A DNA stretch of 53,296 nt from Clostridia bacterium. GTDB lineage: Bacteria; Bacillota; Clostridia; Oscillospirales; CAG-272. The stretch spans positions 1 to 53,296 of the forward strand of contig JAFVTS010000002.1 in the NCBI GenBank assembly GCA_017503105.1. The letters run 5' to 3'. Below the pieces are notes generated by a model, which saw only the letters and a list, made by a program, of their open reading frames with translations, did no database searches and was not told the origin of the DNA. Positions 1 to 7,566 of this stretch are shown piece after piece (position 1 is the stretch's first letter; each line of letters begins with the position of its first letter). The translations under genes were made by a program, and so were the position numbers.

Positions 1-23
1 AAAAATCGCAATCCAAGTCAAGG

Positions 24-358
24 AAAATTGCGAGAAAACTGCGAGAAACGCTTCTCGCAAAGTGCATCAAAAGATGCGAAAAACCCAATAAAATCAAGGG
101 TTTTCAAGAAATTACATAAACAGACGAAGGAAGTTTTCAAGACCGCCTCGTTATGACCGCTTCGATAACCCTCCGTGTATAAAATTATATCAAAAACTTA
201 TGTAAATGGCAAGTAAAATTGCGAGAAAACTGCGAGATGACCATCTCGCACCGTGCATCAAAAGATGCGAAAACTCCAGTAAAATCAAGGGTTTTAGCGA
301 GGGCTAAAGGAAGAAAACAATTAGTTTTCAAGACCGCCTCGTTGTGACCGCTTCGATA
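24..358. repeat. Direct repeat family A, two copies
   Basis: Two copies at about 24-167 and 215-358. Both begin AAAATTGCGAGAAAACTGCG, pass through GTGCATCAAAAGATGCGAAAA and an AATCAAGGGTTTT block, and end in GTTTTCAAGACCGCCTCGTT followed by RTGACCGCTTCGATA. Short self-complementary pieces recur, such as GCATCaaaaGATGC. No open reading frame here looks like a gene. The second copy runs almost directly into repeat family B, so the two form one composite block. The function is unknown; it could be a REP-like non-coding repeat or the decayed end of a mobile element. Confidence 0.75.
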
Positions 359-366
359 TTCCTGCA

Positions 367-794
367 TATAAAAGGCGCGGTTTACCGCACCTTTTATATG
401 CAGTCCTATACCGAAGAGGCTCGTGAAACTCGTTTCACGAATCCGCTTCGAATACCCCACGAAGACGCGACAAGCTCGCTTGAGAGCGGCAAGTGAGGGT
501 ATCCTCGCCAAAGGGCGAGATATTCCTGCAGTGCAGTAAATCCATCGTACCTAACTATTTAATTGTACCGTCGGTAAAAAGCACGCAAGACCGACAGCTA
601 TAAAAGGCGCGGTTTACCGCACCTTTTATATGCAGTCCTATACCGAAGAGGCTCGTGAAACTTGTTTCACGAATCCATCATCGCTACCCCCACGAAGACG
701 CGACAAGCTCGCTTGAGAGCGGCAAGTGAGGGTATCCTCGCCAAAGGGCGAGATATTCCTGCAGTGCAGTAAATCCATCGTACCTAACTGTTAA
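367..794. repeat. Direct repeat family B, two copies of about 195 bases
   Basis: Copies at about 367-560 and 599-794, nearly identical apart from a short variable patch near 444-460 and 676-692. Each holds three potential hairpins: AAAAGGCGCGG-ttta-CCGCACCTTTT (one mismatch), CGTGAAA-ctcg-TTTCACG (the second copy has ttg in the loop), and CTCGCC-aaag-GGCGAG. The spacer at 561-598 contains its own GTCGGT/ACCGAC dyad. The dense hairpins suggest a structured RNA or a REP-like element. There is no coding potential. The window begins inside this repeat block, so more copies may lie upstream. Confidence 0.8.
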
Positions 795-1107
795 ATTCCC
801 GACGCAAAAGCGTCGCGCGAAAAATCATTGCTTATATATAATACCACATTTTCTTTGAAAAGTCAATAGAAAAAACAAATTTATTTAGCGGCGTCAATTA
901 AAAAAAGGACCTCGCATCTGAAGCCTTTTTCAGAAGAATATCGTACGGCTTGAGAGATGTCCGTGCTGAAAAAAAGGCGTGCTTTGAATTTTTAGTGCGC
1001 AGGTTGACAATAGTAATATTTATAGGGTGAATTGTTGATTTTTACCGTAATTTTTGCGGTTTTTTTTAGGAATAGTGCATAAATGTGATATTTTTTCAAA
1101 AAATGCA
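795..1107. other. Intergenic stretch, nothing recognised
   Basis: Between the repeats and the serC promoter the DNA is AT-rich, with several poly-A and poly-T runs. No gene, tRNA or known riboswitch core was recognised. A TTGACA at 1004-1009 has no well-placed -10 box. Confidence 0.5.
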
Positions 1108-1136
1108 TTGACAAATGTGTACCAAAGTAGTATAAT
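1108..1136 (+). promoter_or_regulatory. serC promoter
   Basis: TTGACA at 1108-1113 and TATAAT at 1131-1136 with a 17-base spacer, a perfect sigma-A type match. The leader is about 85 bases and contains only a weak 5-bp stem around CATCC/GGGTG; no T-box or riboswitch was recognised. Confidence 0.9.
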
Positions 1137-1227
1137 ATGAACAATTTCATCCCTTTAGCAGGGTGAAGCGATAAAACAATTTTTAAGAAAGGAAATTACC
1201 GATAACGGTAAACCGCAGGTGAAACAA

Positions 1228-2328
1228 ATGGAAAGAGTATACAACTTTTCCGCAGGTCCCTCCATGCTCCCACTCGAAGTTCTTGAAAAGGCACAGGCAG
1301 AAATGCTTTGTTACGGCGAGTCGGGAATGTCGGTCATGGAGATGAGCCACCGTTCAAAGGACTTTATGGATATTCTCGCAGGTGCTGAAGCCTCACTCCG
1401 TAAGCTAATGAACATTCCCGACAACTACAAAGTTTTATTTATGCAGGGCGGTGCCTCTACGCAGTTTGCCGCTGTTCCGCTCAATCTCCTTTCCGAGCGC
1501 AAGTGCGCCGATTATATAGTATCGGGTCAGTTCTCGAAAAAGGCAGCGACCGAGGCTAAAAAGTATGCCGACGTTGCCATAGCGGCATCCAGCGGCGGAG
1601 CAAACACTACGTTCTCCACCATTCCCGAGACGACTCGCGCGGATTTCCGTCCCGACGCTGACTACGTCCATATCTGCTTCAACAACACTATTTACGGAAC
1701 GAAGTTCCACTATATTCCCGACACGGGCAATATTCCTCTCGTTGCGGATATGTCCTCTTGCATTCTTTCTGAGCCCATCGACGTATCCAAGTTCGCTCTT
1801 ATTTACGCAGGAGCGCAGAAGAACGTAGCTCCCGCAGGCGTCACGATAGTTATCGTAAGAAGCGATCTTATAGGAAACGCGGATCCCAAAACGCCCGCGA
1901 TGCTTGACTACAAGCTTATGGCCGAGAACGATTCTATGTACAACACTCCCCCTTGCTGGTGCATATATATGGCAAAGCTCGTTTTCGATTGGCTCCTCTC
2001 CATCGGCGGTCTTGAAGAGATGAAGCGCCGCAACGAAAGAAAGGCAAGTCTTCTTTACGATTATCTCGATGACCAGCACTACTATACCACAAACGTGGAT
2101 AAGAAGTGCCGTTCGCTTATGAACGTCGTCTTCTTCACGGGTGACGCGGAGCTTGACGCGAAATTCGCGAAGGAAGCTGCCGCAGCGGGTCTTAAGAACC
2201 TTAAGGGTCACAGATCCGTCGGCGGTATGAGAGCTTCTATTTATAATTGTATGCCTTACGAGGGCGTAGAAAAGCTCGTTAAGTTTATGAAGAAGTTCGC
2301 TGAGGATAACCCTAAGCTTACTCTCTGA
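1228..2328 (+). CDS. serC: Phosphoserine aminotransferase
   Basis: PLP-dependent cytosolic transaminase that converts 3-phosphohydroxypyruvate and glutamate to phosphoserine, the second step of serine synthesis. The 366-aa product opens with MERVYNFSAGPSMLP, typical of SerC, and carries the PLP-lysine motif AGAQKNVAPAGVT around residue 197. The C-terminal KGHRSVGGMRASIYN is the phosphate-binding tail of the family, and the length is normal. I start at ATG 1228 and not at GTG 1219 because AGGTGA at 1217-1222 is a well-spaced ribosome binding site for 1228. It is followed by a hairpin and then serA, so the two probably form one unit with reduced downstream expression. Confidence 0.96.
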   Translation: MERVYNFSAGPSMLPLEVLEKAQAEMLCYGESGMSVMEMSHRSKDFMDILAGAEASLRKLMNIPDNYKVLFMQGGASTQFAAVPLNLLSERKCADYIVSGQFSKKAATEAKKYADVAIAASSGGANTTFSTIPETTRADFRPDADYVHICFNNTIYGTKFHYIPDTGNIPLVADMSSCILSEPIDVSKFALIYAGAQKNVAPAGVTIVIVRSDLIGNADPKTPAMLDYKLMAENDSMYNTPPCWCIYMAKLVFDWLLSIGGLEEMKRRNERKASLLYDYLDDQHYYTTNVDKKCRSLMNVVFFTGDAELDAKFAKEAAAAGLKNLKGHRSVGGMRASIYNCMPYEGVEKLVKFMKKFAEDNPKLTL

Positions 2329-2337
2329 TTTCACTTT

Positions 2338-2363
2338 GGACCGTCCTCATCCGAGGGCGGTCC
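2338..2363 (+). terminator. Hairpin between serC and serA
   Basis: GGACCGTCCTC-atcc-GAGGGCGGTCC, 11 pairs with one G-T wobble, followed by TTGCGTTTATTTATTTTT. The T tract is broken, so it may be a partial terminator or an mRNA-stabilising hairpin. No promoter for serA was seen in the short gap after it, which favours partial read-through. Confidence 0.7.
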
Positions 2364-2401
2364 TTGCGTTTATTTATTTTTAATTTTAAGGAGAATTTAT
2401 T

Positions 2402-3562
2402 ATGCAGAAGATAAAGCTTATGAATAAAATAGCGAAGGTCGGAACGGACGTTCTCGCTGATCGCTACGAGGTTTCCGAGAACGTAGAAAATCCCGACGCG
2501 ATAATGGTAAGATCCGCGGCGCTTCACGATATGCCGATAAACCCTGAGCTCCTTGCCATTGCAAGAGCGGGTGCGGGTGTTAATAATATTCCCGTTGAAA
2601 AGTGTGCCGATGAGGGCGTCGTCGTCTTCAACACACCCGGAGCTAACGCAAACGGCGTTAAAGAGCTTGCAATAGCGGCTCTCATTCTCGCATCGCGTGA
2701 CATCGTCGGCGGTGTAGAGTGGGTGAAGAGTATTGCCGACGATCCCGACATCGCGAAGACCGTTGAAAAGGGCAAGTCCAAGTTTGCCGGCAACGAGATC
2801 CTCGGAAAGACGCTCGGAGTTATCGGTCTTGGCGCGATAGGCGGACTCGTTGCGAACAGCGCGAAAAATCTCGGTATGAGAGTTACGGGCTGCGACCCCT
2901 TCCTTACGGTAAACGCCGCTTGGAGCCTCTCAAGCTCTGTTCATAACGCGAAGAATTACGACGAAATCTACGAAACTGCGGATTACATCACTCTTCACGT
3001 TCCCTCGACGAAGGATACCAAGGGAATGATAAACAAGGATACGATAGCGAAGATGAAGGACGGCGTACGTATCATCAACCTCGCGCGTGCCGATCTTGTA
3101 AACGTTGCCGATATAAAAGAGGCTCTTGAGTCGGGAAAGGTAGCCGCATACGTTACGGACTTCCCGATTCCCGAAACTATGGGTCTTAAGAACACCGTCA
3201 ACATTCCTCACCTCGGCGCATCCACGGAGGAGAGCGAGGATAACTGTGCCGTAATGGCGGCAGAGCAGCTCGGTGACTTCTTGAGCACGGGTAATATCAA
3301 GAATTCCGTAAACTATCCCACCGTTGCTATTCCTCACACGGGTAAGTCAAGAATCTGTCTTTGCCACAAGAATATCGCAAACACGCTCTCAAGGATCACT
3401 ACGATAGTTTCCTCTGCGGGCATAAACATAGAAAACCTCTCTAACGGCTCCAAGGGCGATTATGCGTACACCATAGTTGAAATGAACGACGAGGTGCCCG
3501 AAAGAATCGTTCCCACCCTTGAGGGAATCGAGGGAATGATCAGAGTTCGCGTAATAAAATAA
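2402..3562 (+). CDS. serA: D-3-phosphoglycerate dehydrogenase with C-terminal ACT domain
   Basis: Oxidises 3-phosphoglycerate to 3-phosphohydroxypyruvate with NAD, the committed step of serine synthesis. The 386-aa protein has the 2-hydroxyacid dehydrogenase fold: substrate-domain motif NTPGANANGVKELAIA, Rossmann motif LGVIGLGAIGGLVA, the INLARADLVN strand (usually ARG in this position) and the catalytic-histidine segment IPHLGASTEESEDN. The last 70 residues (KNIANTLSRITTIVSSAGIN onward) are an ACT domain, suggesting allosteric control, possibly by serine. It is the shorter SerA form, without the inserted ASB domain of long SerA proteins. AAGGAG lies before ATG 2402. Confidence 0.95.
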   Translation: MQKIKLMNKIAKVGTDVLADRYEVSENVENPDAIMVRSAALHDMPINPELLAIARAGAGVNNIPVEKCADEGVVVFNTPGANANGVKELAIAALILASRDIVGGVEWVKSIADDPDIAKTVEKGKSKFAGNEILGKTLGVIGLGAIGGLVANSAKNLGMRVTGCDPFLTVNAAWSLSSSVHNAKNYDEIYETADYITLHVPSTKDTKGMINKDTIAKMKDGVRIINLARADLVNVADIKEALESGKVAAYVTDFPIPETMGLKNTVNIPHLGASTEESEDNCAVMAAEQLGDFLSTGNIKNSVNYPTVAIPHTGKSRICLCHKNIANTLSRITTIVSSAGINIENLSNGSKGDYAYTIVEMNDEVPERIVPTLEGIEGMIRVRVIK

Positions 3563-3569
3563 ACCGCTC

Positions 3570-3597
3570 TTGACAAATCTCAAAAAATGTTTATAAT
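3570..3597 (+). promoter_or_regulatory. Promoter of the heavy-metal-binding protein gene
   Basis: TTGACA at 3570-3575 and TATAAT at 3592-3597, 16-base spacer. All but the first base of the -10 lies inside the left arm of the 16-bp palindrome at 3593-3626, so a repressor binding that dyad would block the promoter. Confidence 0.8.
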
Positions 3598-3630
3598 GGT
3601 AGTTAGCGAGCGCTAACTACCATTATTTTT
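3593..3630 (+). terminator. 16-bp perfect palindrome: serA terminator and likely operator
   Basis: The arms 3593-3608 and 3611-3626 are perfectly complementary around an AG centre (core GTTAGCGAGCGCTAAC) and are followed by T at 3626-3630. RNA reading through from serA would fold a strong intrinsic terminator. The same DNA contains the -10 and probable start site of the next gene, so it could also bind a dimeric, perhaps metal-sensing, repressor. The operator role is inference. Confidence 0.75.
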
Positions 3631-3649
3631 GCAAGAAAGGAACCCGAAA

Positions 3650-3910
3650 ATGAAAAAGATAACCTTCAAGGTCGACGGAATGATGTGCCCTATGTGCGAG
3701 TCTCACGCGAATGACGCCGTGAGGAATATTTATCCCAAAGCTAAGGTGTCGTCCTCGCATAAAAGCGGCGAAACGATAGTCGTAGGAGAGGGAATAGACC
3801 CCACCCGTGTTAAAGAATCGATAGAAAAAACGGGATATCGCGTGCTTGACGTGAAAGAAGAAGAGTACGTCAAAAAAGGCTTTTTCTCGTCCTTGTTTTC
3901 GAAAAAGTGA
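3650..3910 (+). CDS. Small heavy-metal-associated (HMA) domain protein
   Basis: 86-aa cytosolic protein made of one HMA (CopZ-like) domain and a basic tail. The metal site is GMMCPMC (Cys13 and Cys16); the family binds Cu(I) or related soft metals and passes them to P-type ATPases. Its layout (GMMCP-C-E, an HK-G turn, a terminal GYRVLD) resembles the C-terminal HMA domain of the copper ATPase encoded at 42028-44517, a possible partner, although the genes are 38 kb apart. The tail KKGFFSSLFSKK is amphipathic and could touch the membrane. Start chosen at ATG 3650 after AAGAAAGGA, not at TTG 3629. The bound metal cannot be told from sequence. Confidence 0.85.
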   Translation: MKKITFKVDGMMCPMCESHANDAVRNIYPKAKVSSSHKSGETIVVGEGIDPTRVKESIEKTGYRVLDVKEEEYVKKGFFSSLFSKK

Positions 3911-3987
3911 TGAGGGCGCGCGGCGGAATGATAAGCTTTGGCACACGGCGCCCCTGAGCACCGCTTTCGCTTCCTATGACTTTTCAC

Positions 3988-4021
3988 AAAAAAAGCGTTC
4001 CTGACGTCGGGAACGCTTTTT
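3988..4021 (+). terminator. Intrinsic terminator after the HMA gene
   Basis: AAAAGCGTTCC-tgacgtc-GGGAACGCTTTTT: a strong stem with a T tract. Confidence 0.9.
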
Positions 4022-4045
4022 GCATTTTAATTTTCATAAATTTTG

Positions 4046-4074
4046 TTGCTTTTTTTAAAAGCATATGTTATAAT
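4046..4074 (+). promoter_or_regulatory. Promoter of the BspA-like gene
   Basis: TTGCTT at 4046-4051 and TATAAT at 4069-4074, 17-base spacer. GGAG at 4098-4101 serves the ATG at 4110. Confidence 0.8.
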
Positions 4075-4109
4075 AAAATTATTATTAAATACTTTGCGGA
4101 GAAAAAAAG

Positions 4110-7100
4110 ATGAAAAAAACGGCAGCCGTGCTTTTCGCGGCTCTTGCACTCTTGTCTTGCATATGCTTTTTCTTTGCCTCTTGCGGTGAAGAGGAAACGA
4201 ATAAAGACGACGGTACGGATATCGGTACGGACGGTCTTGCATACAGGCTTACCACAGACGGGACTTATTCCGTCAGTCTTGGAAGAGCTGTTTATTCGGA
4301 AGAGATCGTCATACCGTCAACTTATCGGGGAAAGCCCGTTTCGTCTATACCCGACGGCGGATTTGCCGATGCTGAAAACATTCAAAAAATAACTATCCCG
4401 TCGAGCATTCGCCGCATCGGTGCCGACGCTTTCTTAGGCAGTGATGAGATCTCTGCTGTTTGCATTTCGGATATTGCCGCGTGGTGCGGGACGGAATTTT
4501 CCACCGCCGCGTCCAATCCCCTTTGTTATTCGGCGGAACTGTACGTAGGCGGCGCGCTCGCAACGGACCTTGTTATTCCGAACGGTGTGTCACGTATTTC
4601 CGATTATGCGTTCGCTCTTTGCTCGGGATTAAGATCGGTGAGGATACCCGACGGCGTGTCGTCCATCGGGGTGCGTGCTTTTGCCGACTGTAAGGAGCTG
4701 GAAAACGTTTTTCTCGGAAATTCCGTTTCAAAAATAGAAGCGTCCTCTTTCTTGGATTCGCTGAATATCAAGTATAATTATTACGACGGCGCTCTTTATC
4801 TCGGAAATGAAGAGAACCCTTATCGCGTTCTCGTTTTTGCGGTAGGAAAGGATGTACGCTCGTGCAAAATGCACGACGACACCGAAGCTGTGGCAGCGGG
4901 TGCTTTTTCCGACTGCGAAGAGCTTGTGATGGTCAGTATCGGCAAAAAAATAAAGAGCATAGGATTCAGGGCATTTTCCGATTGTAACGCTCTTTCGGCA
5001 GTTCACACGCCCGACATCGTAGGATGGTGCGGAATTGATTTTGACGGTTATTACGCTAATCCTCTTTCGGCAGGCGGCGACTTTTACGTCGGCGGAAAAT
5101 CGGTGGATAAAATAGAGATACCAAACGGAGTAGAGTCCGTCGGTGCTTACGCGTTTTATAACTGCAACGCTATTACGGAGGTAATTATTCCCGACAGCGT
5201 AAAGGTGCTTGGAGAGTGCGCGTTTTCGTACTGCAAATCGCTTAAAAGCGTGAAGATCGGGGCGTCCTGCGAACGCATTCCCAAAAGAGCCTTTGACCAC
5301 TGTATCTCCCTTGAAAGCGTTGATTTCGGTATAAACGTAAAAACGATAGACGAATACGCCTTTGATTCGTGCTCCTCTATTGAAGAGCTCGACCTCGGTG
5401 CCTCTCTTGAAACCGTTGGAAAAGCGGCGTTCTTGCGCTGTGCGGGAATACGTGAGCTGAATATCGGCCCGAGCGTCCGCACCGTGTGCGAGGAGGCGTT
5501 CAGCGAATGCGAGGGGCTGCGCTTCTTGAAAATATCGGATGGCGCAAAGACCGTGGGAGCGCGGGCTTTTTACGGCTGCAAAAATCTTATGAGCGCAGAG
5601 CTCCCGTCAACGCTTTTGACCGTAGGAAGCGAGGCGTTTTCCGAATGCTTTAAGCTTGCCGAGGTGATAAATCACTCAGCTCTTGATATAAAAGCGGGTC
5701 TTGCCGATCACGGGTGCGCGGGGCTTTACGCGATGGAGGTCCATAATTCCGAGAGCAAGCTTGAAGTCTTGAACGGCTTTTATTTCTATTCCCATAACGG
5801 AGTCAATCGCTTGCTCGGCGTGGCGGAAGCCACGAAAACGCTTGTTTTGCCATCGAACTTTAACGGAAAAGATTATTTCATCGGCGACTATGCCTTTTTC
5901 AAGGAAAAGGGGATAGATATCGTATTGATCCCGAAAGCGGCAAAAGCTATCGGCGACTACGCATTCTTTGAATGTACGGACCTTGAGAGCGTGAGTATGG
6001 CTGAAGGAGTAGCCTCGGTTGGAGCATACGCCTTTTACGGTTGCTCGGCTCTTACGAGCTTTACGTCGGTCGCGTCTATTCAAAAAATCGGAGAATCCGC
6101 CTTCGCACAGTGCTCGGGACTTTTCAACGCGAAGATCGGCGACGGAGTCGTGAGCGTTGGTAAAGAGGCGTTCTACAAGTGCTCGTCCTTGCAAAGCCTT
6201 TACGTCGGAAGCCGCGTGGCATCTATCGGCGCGGACGCTTTCAAAGGATGCTCGTCACTCGAAAGAGTGGAAACGGCGAGCCTTCGCTCCTGGTGCGCTC
6301 TTGAATTTGATACGTATTATTCCAACCCTCTGTTCTATGCTCTTGCGCTTTACGAAAACGGAGAGCATTTGAACGTGATCCGTATCCCTTCGGGGGTCGA
6401 AACCGTTTCACGGTACGCCTTTTATAATTTCCGCGGCGTTGTCAGCGTCGTTCTGCCAAAATCGCTTAAGAGCATCGGACCGTATGCTTTTTACGGTTGC
6501 TCTCATCTTGCGGAGGTCGTTAACGCTTCAGATCTGGAAATAGAGCTCGGCAAAGCGTCTAACGGCTACGTCGCAGAGCACGCGGTGTCGGTTCATTCTG
6601 ATGCCGTCCGTACCGTGCGTGTCGGTGATTTCCTCTTTTACTCTGACGGAGAATGCGTGTATCTCGTGTCTTACGTCGGAGAAGGTTCCGAAATTGTTCT
6701 GCCAAGCGACTTTGACGGCAAGAGTTATGCGATCTCCGACTACGCGTTTTATCGTTTGGACGTTAAGAGCGTTACCGTTCCCGACGGAGTTATCGGGATT
6801 GGCGCTCACGCTTTCTTCGAGTGCTCGCGTTTGACGGACGTGACCGTTGCCGATACGGTGAGCTATATCGGGGCTTACGCGTTTGCGGGATGCGAGAGGC
6901 TTTCTTCTGTCAATATGGGCAACGGCGTTACAGAGATCGGTGCGTGGGCGTTTAAGGACTGTGAAGCGCTTGGCGAGCTGACCCTCTCTTCGTCGCTTAA
7001 GAAAATAGGCGCGGCGGCGTTTTATTCCTGTACTTTGCTCGAAGACGTCGTTATTCCCGCGAGCGTCGAGGTGCTTGGCAACTTTTTGTTTGAGAATTGC

Positions 7101-7388
7101 ACGAATCTTGCAAGCGTCTCCTTTGAGTGTGTGGATTCGTGGTTCGCGCTGTCCAATTTTGAGCGATATGAGTTTATGCTCGGAGAGTACGGCAGAGATG
7201 TAGTGTCCGAGATAATCTTATCTACGATGGATGCAGAACTTTACGAGGCTGCTCTTCAAAAATACGGAAAGACTGTCGTTAACGATATTATAAGAGGAAC
7301 TTACGGCATAAACGTGGCGCAGCCGCTTAATATGCCCGGTCTATTTAAAACGAATTATCTCGAAAAAACACTTCTCAGAATGAATTGA
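4110..7388 (+). CDS. BspA-like leucine-rich-repeat (LRR_5) surface lipoprotein
   Basis: A 1092-aa predicted lipoprotein. The signal peptide ends in the lipobox FASC (Cys25), so it should be lipid-anchored on the outer face of the membrane. The rest is dominated by LRR_5 repeats of about 23 residues with the signature IGxxAFxxCxxLxxVxIPxSV. Three modules with W-C-x(3)-F and NPL landmarks occur near residues 121, 304 and 726. Two longer units starting near 518 (VINHSALDIKAG) and 801 (VVNASDLEIELG) show an internal duplication about 283 residues apart. The last 60 residues lack the repeat. BspA-type proteins bind host proteins or other cells; ligand unknown. It is transcribed alone between two terminators. 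Confidence 0.9.
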   Translation: MKKTAAVLFAALALLSCICFFFASCGEEETNKDDGTDIGTDGLAYRLTTDGTYSVSLGRAVYSEEIVIPSTYRGKPVSSIPDGGFADAENIQKITIPSSIRRIGADAFLGSDEISAVCISDIAAWCGTEFSTAASNPLCYSAELYVGGALATDLVIPNGVSRISDYAFALCSGLRSVRIPDGVSSIGVRAFADCKELENVFLGNSVSKIEASSFLDSLNIKYNYYDGALYLGNEENPYRVLVFAVGKDVRSCKMHDDTEAVAAGAFSDCEELVMVSIGKKIKSIGFRAFSDCNALSAVHTPDIVGWCGIDFDGYYANPLSAGGDFYVGGKSVDKIEIPNGVESVGAYAFYNCNAITEVIIPDSVKVLGECAFSYCKSLKSVKIGASCERIPKRAFDHCISLESVDFGINVKTIDEYAFDSCSSIEELDLGASLETVGKAAFLRCAGIRELNIGPSVRTVCEEAFSECEGLRFLKISDGAKTVGARAFYGCKNLMSAELPSTLLTVGSEAFSECFKLAEVINHSALDIKAGLADHGCAGLYAMEVHNSESKLEVLNGFYFYSHNGVNRLLGVAEATKTLVLPSNFNGKDYFIGDYAFFKEKGIDIVLIPKAAKAIGDYAFFECTDLESVSMAEGVASVGAYAFYGCSALTSFTSVASIQKIGESAFAQCSGLFNAKIGDGVVSVGKEAFYKCSSLQSLYVGSRVASIGADAFKGCSSLERVETASLRSWCALEFDTYYSNPLFYALALYENGEHLNVIRIPSGVETVSRYAFYNFRGVVSVVLPKSLKSIGPYAFYGCSHLAEVVNASDLEIELGKASNGYVAEHAVSVHSDAVRTVRVGDFLFYSDGECVYLVSYVGEGSEIVLPSDFDGKSYAISDYAFYRLDVKSVTVPDGVIGIGAHAFFECSRLTDVTVADTVSYIGAYAFAGCERLSSVNMGNGVTEIGAWAFKDCEALGELTLSSSLKKIGAAAFYSCTLLEDVVIPASVEVLGNFLFENCTNLASVSFECVDSWFALSNFERYEFMLGEYGRDVVSEIILSTMDAELYEAALQKYGKTVVNDIIRGTYGINVAQPLNMPGLFKTNYLEKTLLRMN

Positions 7389-7400
7389 ATTACAAAAAAC

Positions 7401-7444
7401 AAGAGCGCGGTTTTTGATTTGCTTCGAAATCCGTGCTCTTTTTG
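7401..7444 (+). terminator. Intrinsic terminator after the BspA-like gene
   Basis: AAGAGCGCGG at 7401-7410 pairs with CCGTGCTCTT at 7431-7440 (one G-T pair), followed by TTT. The loop is about 20 bases. Confidence 0.8.
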
Positions 7445-7500
7445 TAAATAACGACGGAATGCCGCCCGTTTGAGCTGAAAAAATCTGTAAAAAATAATTC

Positions 7501-7529
7501 TTGCATTTTTCCATAAAATATGATAAAAT
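7501..7529 (+). promoter_or_regulatory. typA promoter
   Basis: TTGCAT at 7501-7506 and TAAAAT at 7524-7529 with a 17-base spacer. Confidence 0.75.
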
Positions 7530-7566
7530 ATATTTTTGGAAAATAAAGAGAAAAGAAGGAAAGAAA

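Noticed and set aside
185-511. Minus-strand frame of 108 codons in the first repeats
   Set aside because: It spans two repeat families, is not shared by both copies in frame, and has no homologue I recognise.
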